Of a stretch of 64,000 nucleotides of DNA, positions 41,502 to 51,085 are shown piece by piece. The DNA comes from Catellatospora tritici (GTDB lineage Bacteria > Actinomycetota > Actinomycetes > Mycobacteriales > Micromonosporaceae). Numbering within the stretch: position 1 is the first letter of the stretch; each line of letters opens with the position of its first letter. The stretch covers positions 1 through 64,000 of the forward strand of contig NZ_JAHRCY010000022.1 of NCBI RefSeq assembly GCF_019083965.1, given 5' to 3'. A model generated the notes under the pieces. That model searched no databases. It worked only from the letters and a program-made list of their open reading frames with translations, and was not told the origin of the DNA. Made by a program: the position numbers and the translations under genes.

Positions 41502-43217
41502 TCACCCGCGCAGTGCGGAGGCGAAGATGGCAGGCAGCGCGCTCCAGCGAGGCCGGGCTGCGAAGGCGACGATGCGGCGGCCGGTCGTGGCGGCGGTGCG
41601 GTTGCCGACGAACCACGGTGGTTTCGGGGTGAGGCTGAACTCGCCGGTCATCACCGAGCGTGGCAGCGGCCGGAACGGGCCGTACACCACGGTCCGCTCC
41701 GGCCGGTGCAGCAGCAGCGCGTTGTGCACCACCCCACGGCCGCTCTGGACGTCGTCGAGGGTGTGCCCGGGGAAGGCGCCCCAGGTGGCGCGTGGGGTCA
41801 GATATCCCACACCGGTCCAGGCGTTGACGCCGACGGTTCCGTAGCGCAGCCGGGCGATGCCTTCCCGCAGCCGCACGCCGAGCTGCCGCCGGGTGCGGGG
41901 GTCGATGACGAGGTTGGCGCCCAGCGTGCCGTGCAGGCGCTCGTTGGCGGCCTCGACCGCGGCGTCGAGGAACGCGGCACCCGTGCCGGGCAGTTCGGCG
42001 ATACCGAGGACCGGCCCGAAGTACTCGGTGCCGAACGCCGATTCGGCGTTGTCGGTGAGGTCGAGATTCCACAGCAGGGTTCGTTCGGCGGTGCCGCCGA
42101 CGGCCTCGAAGTGTGGGTGCGCCTTCCGGGCGCCGTGCACCCGCAGGTCGCAGCCCGGATACCAGGCGGGCCGGGCGGGCGCGGCGGCGAACGCGGCGCG
42201 CAGCGCGGCGTAGAACTCCTGCTTCTGTGGCCAGTCCCTGCTGACGATGACGACCTGGGCGGCGATGCAGTTGAAGCCGCTGTTGTGCAGGCGCTGGGTG
42301 GCGATGTGCTCGGCCTGGAACCGCAGGTCGGCTGCTGACCAACGGCCGGGCACCACGATCGTCGGCGACACCCCGCCGAGCTCGCTGGTGATCGGCTTGT
42401 CCAGCCGCAGGGTGCCCGCCGCTTTCGCCGCGGTGCCCGCCGCGCCCGCGCCCCAGACGATCGCGTCATGGGTGGCCTCGCTGCCGGTGATGTGCACGGC
42501 GTCGACGCCTTCGTGGGTCACCAGGTGGTCGCCGACCGAGGCGTCGCCGGTGACGATGTGCAGGTAGCCGCGCTCGATGAACGGCGCGAACACCGCCTGG
42601 AACACCGGCAGCAGCGGATCGGTGACCGGGTTGAGCTTGAGCAGGACCACCCGGTTGTACGCGTACAGCTGGTACAGCACGTCCAGCGGCGCGATCGAGA
42701 AGATGTTGCCGGCGCCCATGACCACGGCCACGCCCGCGGTCTGCTCCGGAGCGAGCTGTCCCAGGCCGGCGTGTTGGCGCGTCTGGAGTTCGGTGACGCC
42801 GGGTTCCATCCACACCTCGGCCCGGAAGCCGCTGAGCAGCAGCCGGTCGAAGACGTCGTGGGGCAGCACGTCGACGGCGACCCGGCCGCCCGGCGCGGTG
42901 CCGACCCGACGTCCTGCCAGCAGGTCACGGCCCTGCTCCAGCCGGGCCATGGTGTCGGCCAGCGCGTGGGCGTAGCCGAGCACGGCCCAGGGCCCGCTGA
43001 TCCACTCCTCGCCGAGCAGCGGCGACCCCGCGGGCAGCTGCTTGATGTGCTCGGCGACCCGGACCCACTGCTCGGCGTACGCGGCGGTGTTGGCGTGCAC
43101 CTGCATCAGCAGGTCACGGCGCGAGGCGAGGGACTCGCCGGCCCAGCCGCGCTCGCCGTCGCGCAGGGCGGCGATCATCTGGTCCAGCTGCGCGGTGGTG
43201 CCGGTACTGATACTCAT
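41502..43217 (-). CDS. Aldehyde dehydrogenase family protein
   Basis: A 571-residue enzyme with the ALDH core: cofactor region VVMGAGNIFSIAPLDVLYQL, VHITGSEATHDAIVWG, general-base glutamate in ELGGVSPTIVVPG (about Glu279) and nucleophile cysteine in HNSGFNCIAAQVV (about Cys317). It is longer than usual (about 490), with extra N-terminal residues and a C-terminal extension (FSLTPKPPWFVGNRTAATTG). It would oxidise an aldehyde to the acid (or acyl-CoA) with NAD(P). It lies 120 bases after the acyl ligase, same strand, ending in a strong terminator. A long-chain substrate is inferred from the neighbours. Confidence 0.88.
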   Translation of the reverse strand: MSISTGTTAQLDQMIAALRDGERGWAGESLASRRDLLMQVHANTAAYAEQWVRVAEHIKQLPAGSPLLGEEWISGPWAVLGYAHALADTMARLEQGRDLLAGRRVGTAPGGRVAVDVLPHDVFDRLLLSGFRAEVWMEPGVTELQTRQHAGLGQLAPEQTAGVAVVMGAGNIFSIAPLDVLYQLYAYNRVVLLKLNPVTDPLLPVFQAVFAPFIERGYLHIVTGDASVGDHLVTHEGVDAVHITGSEATHDAIVWGAGAAGTAAKAAGTLRLDKPITSELGGVSPTIVVPGRWSAADLRFQAEHIATQRLHNSGFNCIAAQVVIVSRDWPQKQEFYAALRAAFAAAPARPAWYPGCDLRVHGARKAHPHFEAVGGTAERTLLWNLDLTDNAESAFGTEYFGPVLGIAELPGTGAAFLDAAVEAANERLHGTLGANLVIDPRTRRQLGVRLREGIARLRYGTVGVNAWTGVGYLTPRATWGAFPGHTLDDVQSGRGVVHNALLLHRPERTVVYGPFRPLPRSVMTGEFSLTPKPPWFVGNRTAATTGRRIVAFAARPRWSALPAIFASALRG

Positions 43218-43337
43218 GGGACGTCCTTGTCTGCGGTGCGGTCGGCACAGAGCTGGGGTGGGGATCGGACCGCCGCCTGCCGCTCCTCCCAGACGGCGGG
43301 CGGCGGTGTCGAGGAGCCGGACGAGTCCGGCCGGTGG

Positions 43338-44822
43338 TCACGCGACGAGGTCGGCGGGTGCCGCCACCTCACGCTTGAGGATCTTGCCGGTGGGTGACTT
43401 CGGCAGCTCGTCGACGATCCACACGTGCCGCGGGTACTTGTACGCCGCAGCCTGCGTCTTGACGTGCTCGCGCAGCTCCTCGGCGGTGGCCGTGGCACCG
43501 TCCTTCAGCGCGACGGCGGCGCAGATCTCCTCGCCGTGCTCCGGGTGCGGGATGCCGATGACGGCGACCTCGCGTACCGCCGGGTGCTCGTACAGCAGCT
43601 CCTCGACCTCACGCGGGTAGACGTTGTAGCCACCGCGGATGATCATGTCCTTCTTGCGGTCGACGATGAAGAAGTAGCCGTCCTCGTCAACCCGCGCCAG
43701 GTCGCCGGAGCGGAACCAGCCGTCGGCGTCGATCGCCTCCGCGGTCGCGTCCGGGCGGCCCCAGTATCCCTTCATGATGTTGTGGCCGCGGATGACGATC
43801 TCGCCGACGCCGCCCTCGACGTCGCGCAGCGCCATCTGCACCCCGGCGACGGGGGTGCCGATCGATCCGGCCTTGCGCTCGCGGTCGGCGTGGTTGAACG
43901 ACGCGATCGGCGAGGTCTCCGAGAGTCCGTAGCCCTCGAGGATGACGCAGCCGAACGCGGCCTCGAACGCGCGCATGACCTCCACCGGCAGCGCCGCGCC
44001 GCCGGACACGCACAGGCGCAGGCTGTCCATGTCGAATGTGGCCCGCTGCGGGTGGGCCAGCAGTGCGACGTACATGGTCGGCACGCCTTCGAAGATCGTG
44101 ACACGGTGCTGGTGGATGGTGGCGAGCGCGGCCTGCGGGTCGAAGCGCGGCACGAGCGCCAGGCACGCCCCGGCGGCGACCGCGGCATTGAGGCCGCAGG
44201 TCTGCCCGAACGAGTGGAACAGCGGCAGCGCCCCCAGCACGACGTCGGCGGGGGTCAGGGTGAGCAGGTCGATCGCGACCTCGGCGTTGCGGGTCAGGTT
44301 GGCGTGGCTCAGCTCGGCGCCCTTGGGCGTGCCGGTGGTGCCGGAGGTGTAGAGGATGACGGCGGTGTCGCCCGCGTCGCGCTCGACGACGCCGTCGACC
44401 GGCTGCGTCGCGCCCAGCAGGGCCTCGAACTCCCCCGGCGTCACGACCAGGCACTCGGTGCCGGCGGCGGCCGCGCCGGCCGTAGCGTCCTCGGCGAACC
44501 CGTGCCAGGCCAGCATCACCTTCGCCTGCGAGTCGCTCAGGTAGAACGCCACTTCGCGGGACTTGAGCAGCACGTTCATCGGCACCACGACGGCACCGGC
44601 GCGCAGGATGCCGTAGTAGGCGGCGGCGAACTGCGGCACGTTGGGCAGCATGAGCCCGACCCGGTCGCCGGGCTGCACACCGCGCTCGCGCAGCAGCCCC
44701 GCCACCCGGGTGCTGGCGGCGTCGAGCTGCGAGTACGACAGCACCACGTCACCGAGACGGATCGCGGGTGCGCCGCCGTCACGGGCCGCGGTGGCTGCCA
44801 GGTTCTGGGCAAGGTTGGTCAT
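43338..44822 (-). CDS. Long-chain fatty acid-CoA ligase-like AMP-dependent synthetase
   Basis: A 494-residue adenylate-forming enzyme. A3 motif LYTSGTTGTPKGAEL, A5 GYGLSETSPIASF, A7/A8 WFRSGDLARVDEDGYFFIVD and RKKDMIIRGGYNVYPREVEE, A10 lysine in KSPTGKILKREV. It activates a carboxylate as acyl-AMP and joins it to CoA. ATG at 44822 follows GGAGAGACC; the open frame extends upstream to 45107 but without family sequence. Order on the strand is transporter, ligase, aldehyde dehydrogenase, suggesting uptake and activation of a fatty acid or fatty-alcohol-derived acid. Confidence 0.92.
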   Translation of the reverse strand: MTNLAQNLAATAARDGGAPAIRLGDVVLSYSQLDAASTRVAGLLRERGVQPGDRVGLMLPNVPQFAAAYYGILRAGAVVVPMNVLLKSREVAFYLSDSQAKVMLAWHGFAEDATAGAAAAGTECLVVTPGEFEALLGATQPVDGVVERDAGDTAVILYTSGTTGTPKGAELSHANLTRNAEVAIDLLTLTPADVVLGALPLFHSFGQTCGLNAAVAAGACLALVPRFDPQAALATIHQHRVTIFEGVPTMYVALLAHPQRATFDMDSLRLCVSGGAALPVEVMRAFEAAFGCVILEGYGLSETSPIASFNHADRERKAGSIGTPVAGVQMALRDVEGGVGEIVIRGHNIMKGYWGRPDATAEAIDADGWFRSGDLARVDEDGYFFIVDRKKDMIIRGGYNVYPREVEELLYEHPAVREVAVIGIPHPEHGEEICAAVALKDGATATAEELREHVKTQAAAYKYPRHVWIVDELPKSPTGKILKREVAAPADLVA

Positions 44823-44991
44823 GACCGGGTCTCTCCATCGGATGTGGGGTGGGGGATCGATGCCGCCCGTCGGGGCGGGCCGCCGCTGAAAGCGGCCTCG
44901 GTTACCGGCTGTGGCCCAGCGGGCGGCCATGTTGACCACCCGGCCGCCGCTTCCCGCGGAGCAGATGCGTACGGCCGGGTGGGCGTTGCGG

Positions 44992-46320
44992 TCACTGCGC
45001 CAGGCGCTGCCTGTCACGGGCCGGGTTGACGAGCGTGACCACGGCGGTGCCGCCCAGCAGGAGTACGACCGCGGAGACAAGGACCGCGTTGCCGTACCCG
45101 GCCGCACCCTGGGCGTCGACCAGGCGGCCGACCAGGATCGGGGCGATCAGCCCCGCGGTGGTCACGACCCCGTTCATGATGCCCAGGGCCCCGCCGCGGC
45201 GCGCGGCCGGAGCGATCTCGGCCACGGTGGTGACCGCGATGGTCACCATCACTCCGCAGATCCCGAACCCGGCGATCAGCAGCAGCACCGTTAGCGGGCC
45301 GCCCTGGCCCAGGCCCAGGGCCAGGCAGCCGGCGGCGCTGGCGAGCAGGGTGATGCCGCCGACCCGGGCTCGGGCCCAGCGGCTGGCGACGCCGCGGCGC
45401 AGCAGCCATCCGGTCAGCCCGGCCTGGCCGAGCAGCGTGACGGCGTTGACGGCCCACAGCAGCGCCACCAGGTTGGCCGAGGCGGCTTTGGCGTAGCCCA
45501 GCCCGTCGTGCAGGTACGACGGCAGCCAGGCGACGGTCAACGCGACCATCCAGTAGGTGCTGAAGTAGCCGGCGGTGACGCCGATCCAGGTGCGGGTGCC
45601 CAGGATGCGGCGGTAGCCGACGTTGCTCGAGGGCGGCTCGGAGCCGATCGTGGTCGCGGTCGCCGCGGTGTCGGCGGTGTCAGGGTTGGTGGCCACCGCG
45701 TGGCGGCCCTCGCCGCCGATGAAGGCCCACACCAGCGCCCACAGCACGCCGGCGACGGCCACCACCCCGAACGCGGACCGCCAGCCGTGCTCGGTGATCA
45801 CCCAGGTCAGGCCGGGTGCCGCGAGCACCACGCCGAACGTGGTGCCGGCCGTGACCAGCGCACTGGGCAGGTTGCGACGGCTGTTCGGGAACCAGGACAG
45901 CGCGGTCTGCTGGGCGATCGGGAAGGCGGGGCCTTCGGCCGCGCCCAGCACGATCCGGGAGGTGAACAGCATCGCCACGCCCGCACCGAGCGCCAGCGGT
46001 GTCTGCGACACCGACCAGAGCACGACCATGCCCAGCAGCAGCCACCGCGGGCGCACCCGGTCGGCCAGCAGCCCGCCGACGGCGCCGAAGATGGAGAACA
46101 GCAGGAAGAACGCGCTGTTCGCCGTGCCGAACTGGGTCGCCGAGAGGCCCAGGTCTTCCCGGATCGAGTCGGCTGCCAGACCAAGGATCGACTTGTCCGC
46201 AAAGTTGATCATCATGAAGACGACGAGCATCCCGGTGATGATCCAGGCGCGGCGTCGGCCGTCTCGGCTCTTCTCGGTGGGTCTTGCGGGCGTTGCGGGT
46301 GCGACTTCGGTGTCGGTCAC
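44992..46320 (-). CDS. MFS transporter (anion:cation symporter type)
   Basis: A 442-residue, 12-helix major facilitator. WIITGMLVVFMMINFADKSI, the D-R-x-R-P-R loop DRVRPRWLLLGM between helices 2 and 3, and SNVGYRRILGTRTWIGVTAG before helix 7 are like the ACS (phthalate/tartrate/glucarate) group. It probably imports an organic anion using the proton gradient. GTG at 46320 follows GGAGCCATC. Upstream at 46511-46533 is the motif shared with the GMC oxidoreductase gene. It is the first gene of the transporter-ligase-ALDH set. Confidence 0.88.
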   Translation of the reverse strand: MTDTEVAPATPARPTEKSRDGRRRAWIITGMLVVFMMINFADKSILGLAADSIREDLGLSATQFGTANSAFFLLFSIFGAVGGLLADRVRPRWLLLGMVVLWSVSQTPLALGAGVAMLFTSRIVLGAAEGPAFPIAQQTALSWFPNSRRNLPSALVTAGTTFGVVLAAPGLTWVITEHGWRSAFGVVAVAGVLWALVWAFIGGEGRHAVATNPDTADTAATATTIGSEPPSSNVGYRRILGTRTWIGVTAGYFSTYWMVALTVAWLPSYLHDGLGYAKAASANLVALLWAVNAVTLLGQAGLTGWLLRRGVASRWARARVGGITLLASAAGCLALGLGQGGPLTVLLLIAGFGICGVMVTIAVTTVAEIAPAARRGGALGIMNGVVTTAGLIAPILVGRLVDAQGAAGYGNAVLVSAVVLLLGGTAVVTLVNPARDRQRLAQ

Positions 46321-46510
46321 GATGGCTCCGCGGTGGCTGCAGGGATGAGGAGGGCTGTGGGCGCAACAGAACATCAGGGCCCCGGCCGATCGGATCCGCC
46401 TCATCCCGGCGCGCCGGGATGGTCGCTGATCACGTCCTGCCGTTGTGCCGGTGGCTCCAGCGGCCGACGACGGCACCGGAGCGCGGCTGTGACCTGTGAC
46501 ACGCCACTTT

Positions 46511-46533
46511 CGTTACCGGCAGTATTGTTATTG
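46511..46533. promoter_or_regulatory. Shared 23-bp motif, copy A (upstream of the MFS transporter)
   Basis: CGTTAC, four bases, AGTAT, one base, GTTATTG. Identical at 19 of 23 positions to the copy at 51243-51265 upstream of the GMC oxidoreductase gene. It lies in an AT-rich patch 190 bases before the transporter start and just beyond the end of the TetR gene. Likely operator or promoter element common to both transcripts. Confidence 0.65.
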
Positions 46534-46570
46534 TCCGGCGCGGAAGCAAGGGCCGGCAGCGGAAAATGTC

Positions 46571-46606
46571 AAAAAGCTCGGCCGCCCCGACCCCGGCTGG
46601 GCGGCC
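46571..46606 (-). terminator. Intrinsic terminator of the tetR gene
   Basis: Arms GGCCGCCC (46580-46587) and GGGCGGCC (46599-46606) with an 11-base loop; on the minus strand the hairpin is followed by a run of five T (46575-46571). It begins 18 bases past the TetR stop. One of the few classical terminators with a T-run in this window. Confidence 0.75.
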
Positions 46607-46623
46607 AGCCGCAGAGTGCCGGA

Positions 46624-47214
46624 TCAGGCAGCAGAGCCCACTGCGCGGGCGATCATGTCGGCGAGGTCTGCGGCGAACCGTTCGTCGGGCAGCTGCTGCT
46701 CGATCACCAGGCGAAACAGCAACGGCGAGGCCACCAATGTGGTCGCGGCCCGCACGTCGACGTCGGCGCGTACATCGCCGCGCGCGATGCCTCGCTCCAG
46801 GATGTTCCGCGTCTCGGTCATGATCCGGGTGGCATAGACCTGGTAGGCGTCGCGGACCTCCCCGCCTTCCTCCGCCGCGATGACCAGCCCTGCCAGCAGC
46901 CGGGCCGTTCCGGGCATCCGGTAGACCTCCAGCCGCGCGTCGAGCACCGCGCGCAGCTCGGCACGGAAATCGCCGAGATCGGGCACGGACAGCATCCCGA
47001 TGCGGGTCTCGGCCGCCGCGATGAACAGCTCGTGCTTACCCGGCCAGCGCCGGTAGATGGCCGGTTTGCTCACCCCGGCCCGAGTCGCCACCGCGTCCAT
47101 GGTGACCGCGCCGATCCCCTGCTCGGTCACCAGGTCCAGCACCGCCGACAGGACCGCGCCGGTGACGCGCTCCTCCCGAGGGCGCCCCGGTCCCCGCTCC
47201 GCTCGATTCACCAT
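46624..47214 (-). CDS. TetR-family transcriptional regulator
   Basis: A 196-residue repressor. Residues 18-62 are the TetR helix-turn-helix (ERVTGAVLSAVLDLVTEQGI; VTMDAVATRAGVSKPAIYRR; WPGKHELFIAA), followed by a helical ligand domain of the TetR_C_11/16 type (TRNILERGIARGDVRADVDV). It is placed between the transporter-ligase-ALDH set and the sulfatase-GMC set, and is the best candidate to bind the motif at 46511-46533 and 51243-51265. Ligand unknown. Confidence 0.92.
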   Translation of the reverse strand: MVNRAERGPGRPREERVTGAVLSAVLDLVTEQGIGAVTMDAVATRAGVSKPAIYRRWPGKHELFIAAAETRIGMLSVPDLGDFRAELRAVLDARLEVYRMPGTARLLAGLVIAAEEGGEVRDAYQVYATRIMTETRNILERGIARGDVRADVDVRAATTLVASPLLFRLVIEQQLPDERFAADLADMIARAVGSAA

Positions 47215-47340
47215 GCCGGAAGCCTACGGACGCGACCGGCCCGTGCGCTCGGCGAGCCCGGCCGCGCAGGCTTCAGGAACTCCTGGCTGGGCGTGGCGAC
47301 CCCCGCCCGACCGTGCCTGACTGCCGCCGGTCGCCGTCGG

Positions 47341-47367
47341 CGTGTCCGGTCAGCCTGACCGGACACG
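47341..47367 (-). terminator. Terminator of the alkyl sulfatase gene
   Basis: CGTGTCCGGTCAG pairs perfectly with CTGACCGGACACG across one unpaired base (13-bp arms), 37 bases past the stop of the sulfatase gene at 47404. It may also serve transcription from the right-hand side only; the tetR gene begins at 47214 beyond it. Confidence 0.75.
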
Positions 47368-47403
47368 CGACGGGCGGCATGCAGCCGACCGGTCATGCCG
47401 CCG

Positions 47404-49206
47404 TCACGGCGTCACGATCGCAAAACTCGGATCAGGCGCGTCGAGGTAACCGACCAGGCGCCGCAGGACGCCGACGTCCCCGTCGTGGGCCGCCCCGCCC
47501 AGGCCCTTACCGGCCAGCATGCCCAGCAGATCCCGCTTGGTCAGGGTCAGCCGCAGATCGGACTGTCCGGGCGGCGGGTTCTCCTGCTGCAGGAGCACCC
47601 CGTTGCGCAGCGTCGTGCGGTACGACTGACCCAGATCGGTGAACGTCCAGTCGACGGTGATCGTGTCGTGCCAGGCCTTCGGTGCGTCGAGGCGGATCGC
47701 GAGGGTGTCGAAGATCTGCTCGATGGACAGCACCGCGGCCATCCCGGCGCCGAGATCGATCGGGGTGATCTTCGGACCGTGGCGCAGTTCCTGCGCACCG
47801 GTGAGGTAGAAGTTGCGCCAGATGCCGTTCTCGGCCCCGTGGCCGAGCGTCTCGTACACCTGGGCAAGCATTTCCTTCGCGGCGCCGTGAGCCGGGTCGG
47901 CGAACACGGCGTGCTGCAGCAGCTGCGCGGCGAACCGCGGGTCCCCGGCGGCCACGAAATCACGCGCCTTCGCCAGCAGGGCCTCGATACCGCCGAAGCA
48001 GTCGACGTAACGCTTGGCGGTCTCGACCGGCGGGTGCTGCCACAGGTTGGCCGGGTTGCCGTCGAACCAGCCGAGGTAGCGCTGATAGACGGCCTTGACG
48101 TTGTGCGACACCGACCCGTAGTAGCCGCGCCCGTGCCATGCCGCGGCCAGCGCCGGCGGCAGCTGGATCATCTCAGCGATCTCGGCGCCGGTGTGGCCCT
48201 GGTTGGCCAACCGCAGCGTCTGGTCGTGCAGGTAGGCGTACAGGTCACGCTGCTCGGACAGGAACCGCGTCATGTTCTCCCGGCCCCAGGTCGGCCAGTG
48301 GTGCGAGGCGAACAGGACATCGGCCTGGCCGTCGAACATGGTGATCGCCTCGGTCAGATACCGCGACCAGATTCGTGCGTCGCGCACCAGCGCACCGCGC
48401 AGGGTCAGCACGTTGTGCATGGTGTGCGTGGCGTTCTCGGCCATGCACAGCGCGCGGCGGTCGGGGAACAGGAAGTTCATCTCCGAAGGCGCCTCGGTGC
48501 CCGGCGTCAATTGGAACACGATCCGTACGCCGTCGACGGTCTCCTCCTGCCCGGTGTGCGTGATGTCGAGCGTGGGCGGGAACAGCGACACGGTTCCCGT
48601 GGAGGAGGCCAGCCCCAGCCCGAACCCGATCTGCCCGGCCGGGCCGGTCGGCAGCGTCGCGCCGTACATGAACGTCGCCCGGCGGGTCATCGCCGTGCCG
48701 GCGTACACGTTCTCGGCCACAGCGTGCTCCATGAAGCCCACCGGCGCGAGGATCGGGACGCTGCCGTCGGTGACGCCCGCGACCCCGCCGAAGTGATCGG
48801 CGTGGGAGTGGCTGTAGATCACCGCGGTCACGGGACGGTCGCCGCGGTGGGCGCGGTACAGGCCGAGCGCGGCCGCGGCGGTCTCCACGCTGAGCAGCGG
48901 GTCGACGACGATGACTCCGGTGTCGCCCTCGACCACCGTCATGTTGGAGATGTCCAGGCCGCGGACCTGGTAGATGCCCTCGGCGACCTCGTACAGACCC
49001 TGGCGGGCGCACAGCTGACTCTGGCGCCACAGGCTCGGGTTCGCCGTGTCCGGGCAGTCACCGGCCAGCAACGCCGCCCATGCGTCGGCGTCCCACACGA
49101 CCCGGCCGTCGGCGGCCGTGACGATGCCCGGCGTCAGCGCCGCGACCAAGCCCCTGTCGGCGTTGTCGAAATCAACCCGATCGTCGAAGTCGAGTGCGTC
49201 ATTCAT
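47404..49206 (-). CDS. SdsA-type alkyl sulfatase (metallo-beta-lactamase fold)
   Basis: A 600-residue enzyme. Zinc motif HSHADHFGG (His133, His135, Asp137, His138), the family-specific LTPGTEAPSEMNFLFPD and MAENATHTMHNVLTLRGA, and HHWPTWGRENM mark it as a secondary/primary alkyl sulfatase of the SdsA1/BDS1 group. Residues about 370-470 form the helical dimerisation domain and about 480-600 the SCP2-like C-terminal domain that shields the active site. It hydrolyses alkyl sulfates such as dodecyl sulfate to alcohol and sulfate. No signal peptide is visible, so it may be cytosolic, unlike Pseudomonas SdsA1. It lies 157 bases after the GMC oxidoreductase, same strand. Confidence 0.92.
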   Translation of the reverse strand: MNDALDFDDRVDFDNADRGLVAALTPGIVTAADGRVVWDADAWAALLAGDCPDTANPSLWRQSQLCARQGLYEVAEGIYQVRGLDISNMTVVEGDTGVIVVDPLLSVETAAAALGLYRAHRGDRPVTAVIYSHSHADHFGGVAGVTDGSVPILAPVGFMEHAVAENVYAGTAMTRRATFMYGATLPTGPAGQIGFGLGLASSTGTVSLFPPTLDITHTGQEETVDGVRIVFQLTPGTEAPSEMNFLFPDRRALCMAENATHTMHNVLTLRGALVRDARIWSRYLTEAITMFDGQADVLFASHHWPTWGRENMTRFLSEQRDLYAYLHDQTLRLANQGHTGAEIAEMIQLPPALAAAWHGRGYYGSVSHNVKAVYQRYLGWFDGNPANLWQHPPVETAKRYVDCFGGIEALLAKARDFVAAGDPRFAAQLLQHAVFADPAHGAAKEMLAQVYETLGHGAENGIWRNFYLTGAQELRHGPKITPIDLGAGMAAVLSIEQIFDTLAIRLDAPKAWHDTITVDWTFTDLGQSYRTTLRNGVLLQQENPPPGQSDLRLTLTKRDLLGMLAGKGLGGAAHDGDVGVLRRLVGYLDAPDPSFAIVTP

Positions 49207-49363
49207 CGAAAATCTCCCGCATGTGTGCGCCTGAGGACCTCAGACCCGTGAATCCGACCGGCATGGCGGATGCCTGCCCGCTGTCGGCTGTCGCCTTCCC
49301 GCACGTGGGCACGGTGCGCCCGCGCCCCGTACGGACGTCCATCGCGATCGAGCTCGTAAGGGT

Positions 49364-51085
49364 TTAAGCGGGGCCGTCCGAAGGCGCCGCGGCGTTGCCG
49401 GCCGTTCGCAGGGCGCCCGGGGCGGCGGCGGCCACGGCGGGCCGGACCGGCGCGATCGCCGCCAGGCGCTGATAGGCCGAGCCCAGCACGGGCCGGGGGT
49501 CGGGCTCGCCGCGGTTGGGCCAGAAGGACATGGCGCGCTCGGCCTGCGCGGTGATGGTCAGCGACGGGTTGACGCCCAGGTTGGCCGACACCGTAGAGCC
49601 GTCGGCGACATGCACGCCCGGGTGGCCGTACAGGCGCTGGTAGGGGTCGACGACGCCGGTCTCGGGCGAGTCGCCGATCGGGCAGCCGCCGATGAAGTGG
49701 GCCGTCATCGGGATGTTGGCGATCTCCCCGATGGTGCCACCGGCAATACCGTCGATCTTGTCCGCGACCCGGCGGGCGGCGTCGTTGGCCGCGGGGATCC
49801 AGGTCGGGTTCGGCTCGCCGTGGCCAGGCCCGGAGGTGAGCTTGTATCGGCCCAGCAGGTTCTTGCGCCCCCGGACGGTGATCGAGTTGTCCAGCGCCTG
49901 CATCACCAGCAGGATGATCGTCTTCTCGGACCAGTTCTTCGGCGGGAACCAGCCCCAGTGCCGCGGCTGGGTGACCATCGTCTTGAGCCAGGTGACCCAG
50001 CGGGGGCGGCCCTGGTCGCCGTCGGTGAGGGCCGTCTGCAGCAGGCCCATCAGGTTGCTGCCCTTGCCGTAGCGCACCGGCTCGATATGGGTGTGCTCGT
50101 CGATGTGGATCGATGAGGTGATCGCGACGCCCTGGGTGTACGCGATCTTCTTGGTCCGCGCCTTGACGCCGAGGATGGACTCGGAGTTGGTGCGGCTCAG
50201 CTGGCCGAGCCGGGCCGAGACGTTCGGCAGCGACCCGCTGTCGCGCAACCGGTGCAGCAGCTTCTGGGTGTTGTAGGTGCCCGCCGAGAACACGACCTGC
50301 GTCGCGGTGAAGGTACGCCGGTGGCGCCGCGCCGACTTGCCCGTCGTCACGGTGTGCACGGCGTACCCGCCCGCCGGCAGCGGTTTGACATCGACGACGG
50401 TGGTCATCGGGTGGATCTCGCAGCCGTTGCGCTCGGCCAGGTACAGGTAGTTCTTGTCGAGGGTGTTCTTGGCGTTGTACCGGCAGCCCGTCATGCAGGA
50501 GCCGCACTCGATGCAGGTGTTGCGCCTGGGTCCGGCCCCGCCGAAGTACGGGTCCTCCACCTCGGTGCCGCGTTTCTGGCCGTCGCCGCCGAAAAGCACG
50601 CCCACCGGCGTCGCGGTGAACGTGTCCCCCACCCCCATGTCCTCGGCCACCGAGCGCAGCACCCGGTCGGCTTCGGTGACGGTGGGGTTCATGGTGACGC
50701 CGAGCATGCGCCGGGCCTGGTCGTAGTGCGGTTCGAGTTCGGCACGCCAGTCGGTGATGTGTGACCACTGCGGGTCGTTGAAGAACGGCGCGGGGGGCTG
50801 GTAGAGCGTGTTGGCATAGTTGAGCGACCCGCCGCCGACACCGGCGCCGCCGAGGATCACGACGTCTTTCAGCAGATGGATCCGCTGGATGCCGTACAGG
50901 CCAAGCGCAGGCGCCCACACGAACTTGCGCACGTCCCAGGAGGTCCTGGGCAGCTCCTCGCTGGCATAGCGCCGGCCGGCTTCGAGCACACCGACCCGGT
51001 AGTTCTTCTCCGTCAGTCGCAGCGCGGACACGGCGCCGCCGAAGCCGGAGCCGATGACGAGAACGTCGTAATCGAGGGTGGTCAT
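49364..51085 (-). CDS. GMC oxidoreductase, ChoD/cholesterol-oxidase type
   Basis: A 573-residue flavoenzyme closely resembling Mycobacterium tuberculosis ChoD as I remember it: YDVLVIGSGFGGAVSALRLT, GVGGGSLNYANTLYQPPAPF, CIECGSCMTGCRYNAKNTLD (a four-cysteine cluster), IEPVRYGKGSNLMGLLQTAL and VADGSTVSANLGVNPSLTIT. It should oxidise a hydroxyl group of a hydrophobic substrate (sterol or long-chain alcohol) with FAD and oxygen or another acceptor. No Tat signal precedes the FAD loop. It is first in the sulfatase transcript and carries copy B of the shared motif upstream. Given the alkyl sulfatase next door, a fatty alcohol substrate is as likely as a sterol. Confidence 0.88.
   Translation of the reverse strand: MTTLDYDVLVIGSGFGGAVSALRLTEKNYRVGVLEAGRRYASEELPRTSWDVRKFVWAPALGLYGIQRIHLLKDVVILGGAGVGGGSLNYANTLYQPPAPFFNDPQWSHITDWRAELEPHYDQARRMLGVTMNPTVTEADRVLRSVAEDMGVGDTFTATPVGVLFGGDGQKRGTEVEDPYFGGAGPRRNTCIECGSCMTGCRYNAKNTLDKNYLYLAERNGCEIHPMTTVVDVKPLPAGGYAVHTVTTGKSARRHRRTFTATQVVFSAGTYNTQKLLHRLRDSGSLPNVSARLGQLSRTNSESILGVKARTKKIAYTQGVAITSSIHIDEHTHIEPVRYGKGSNLMGLLQTALTDGDQGRPRWVTWLKTMVTQPRHWGWFPPKNWSEKTIILLVMQALDNSITVRGRKNLLGRYKLTSGPGHGEPNPTWIPAANDAARRVADKIDGIAGGTIGEIANIPMTAHFIGGCPIGDSPETGVVDPYQRLYGHPGVHVADGSTVSANLGVNPSLTITAQAERAMSFWPNRGEPDPRPVLGSAYQRLAAIAPVRPAVAAAAPGALRTAGNAAAPSDGPA

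Noticed and set aside
49364..51085. Naming the GMC gene choD and calling it a sterol oxidase
   Set aside because: Similarity is strong, but the gene lies with an alkyl sulfatase and no sterol catabolic genes, so substrate is left open.
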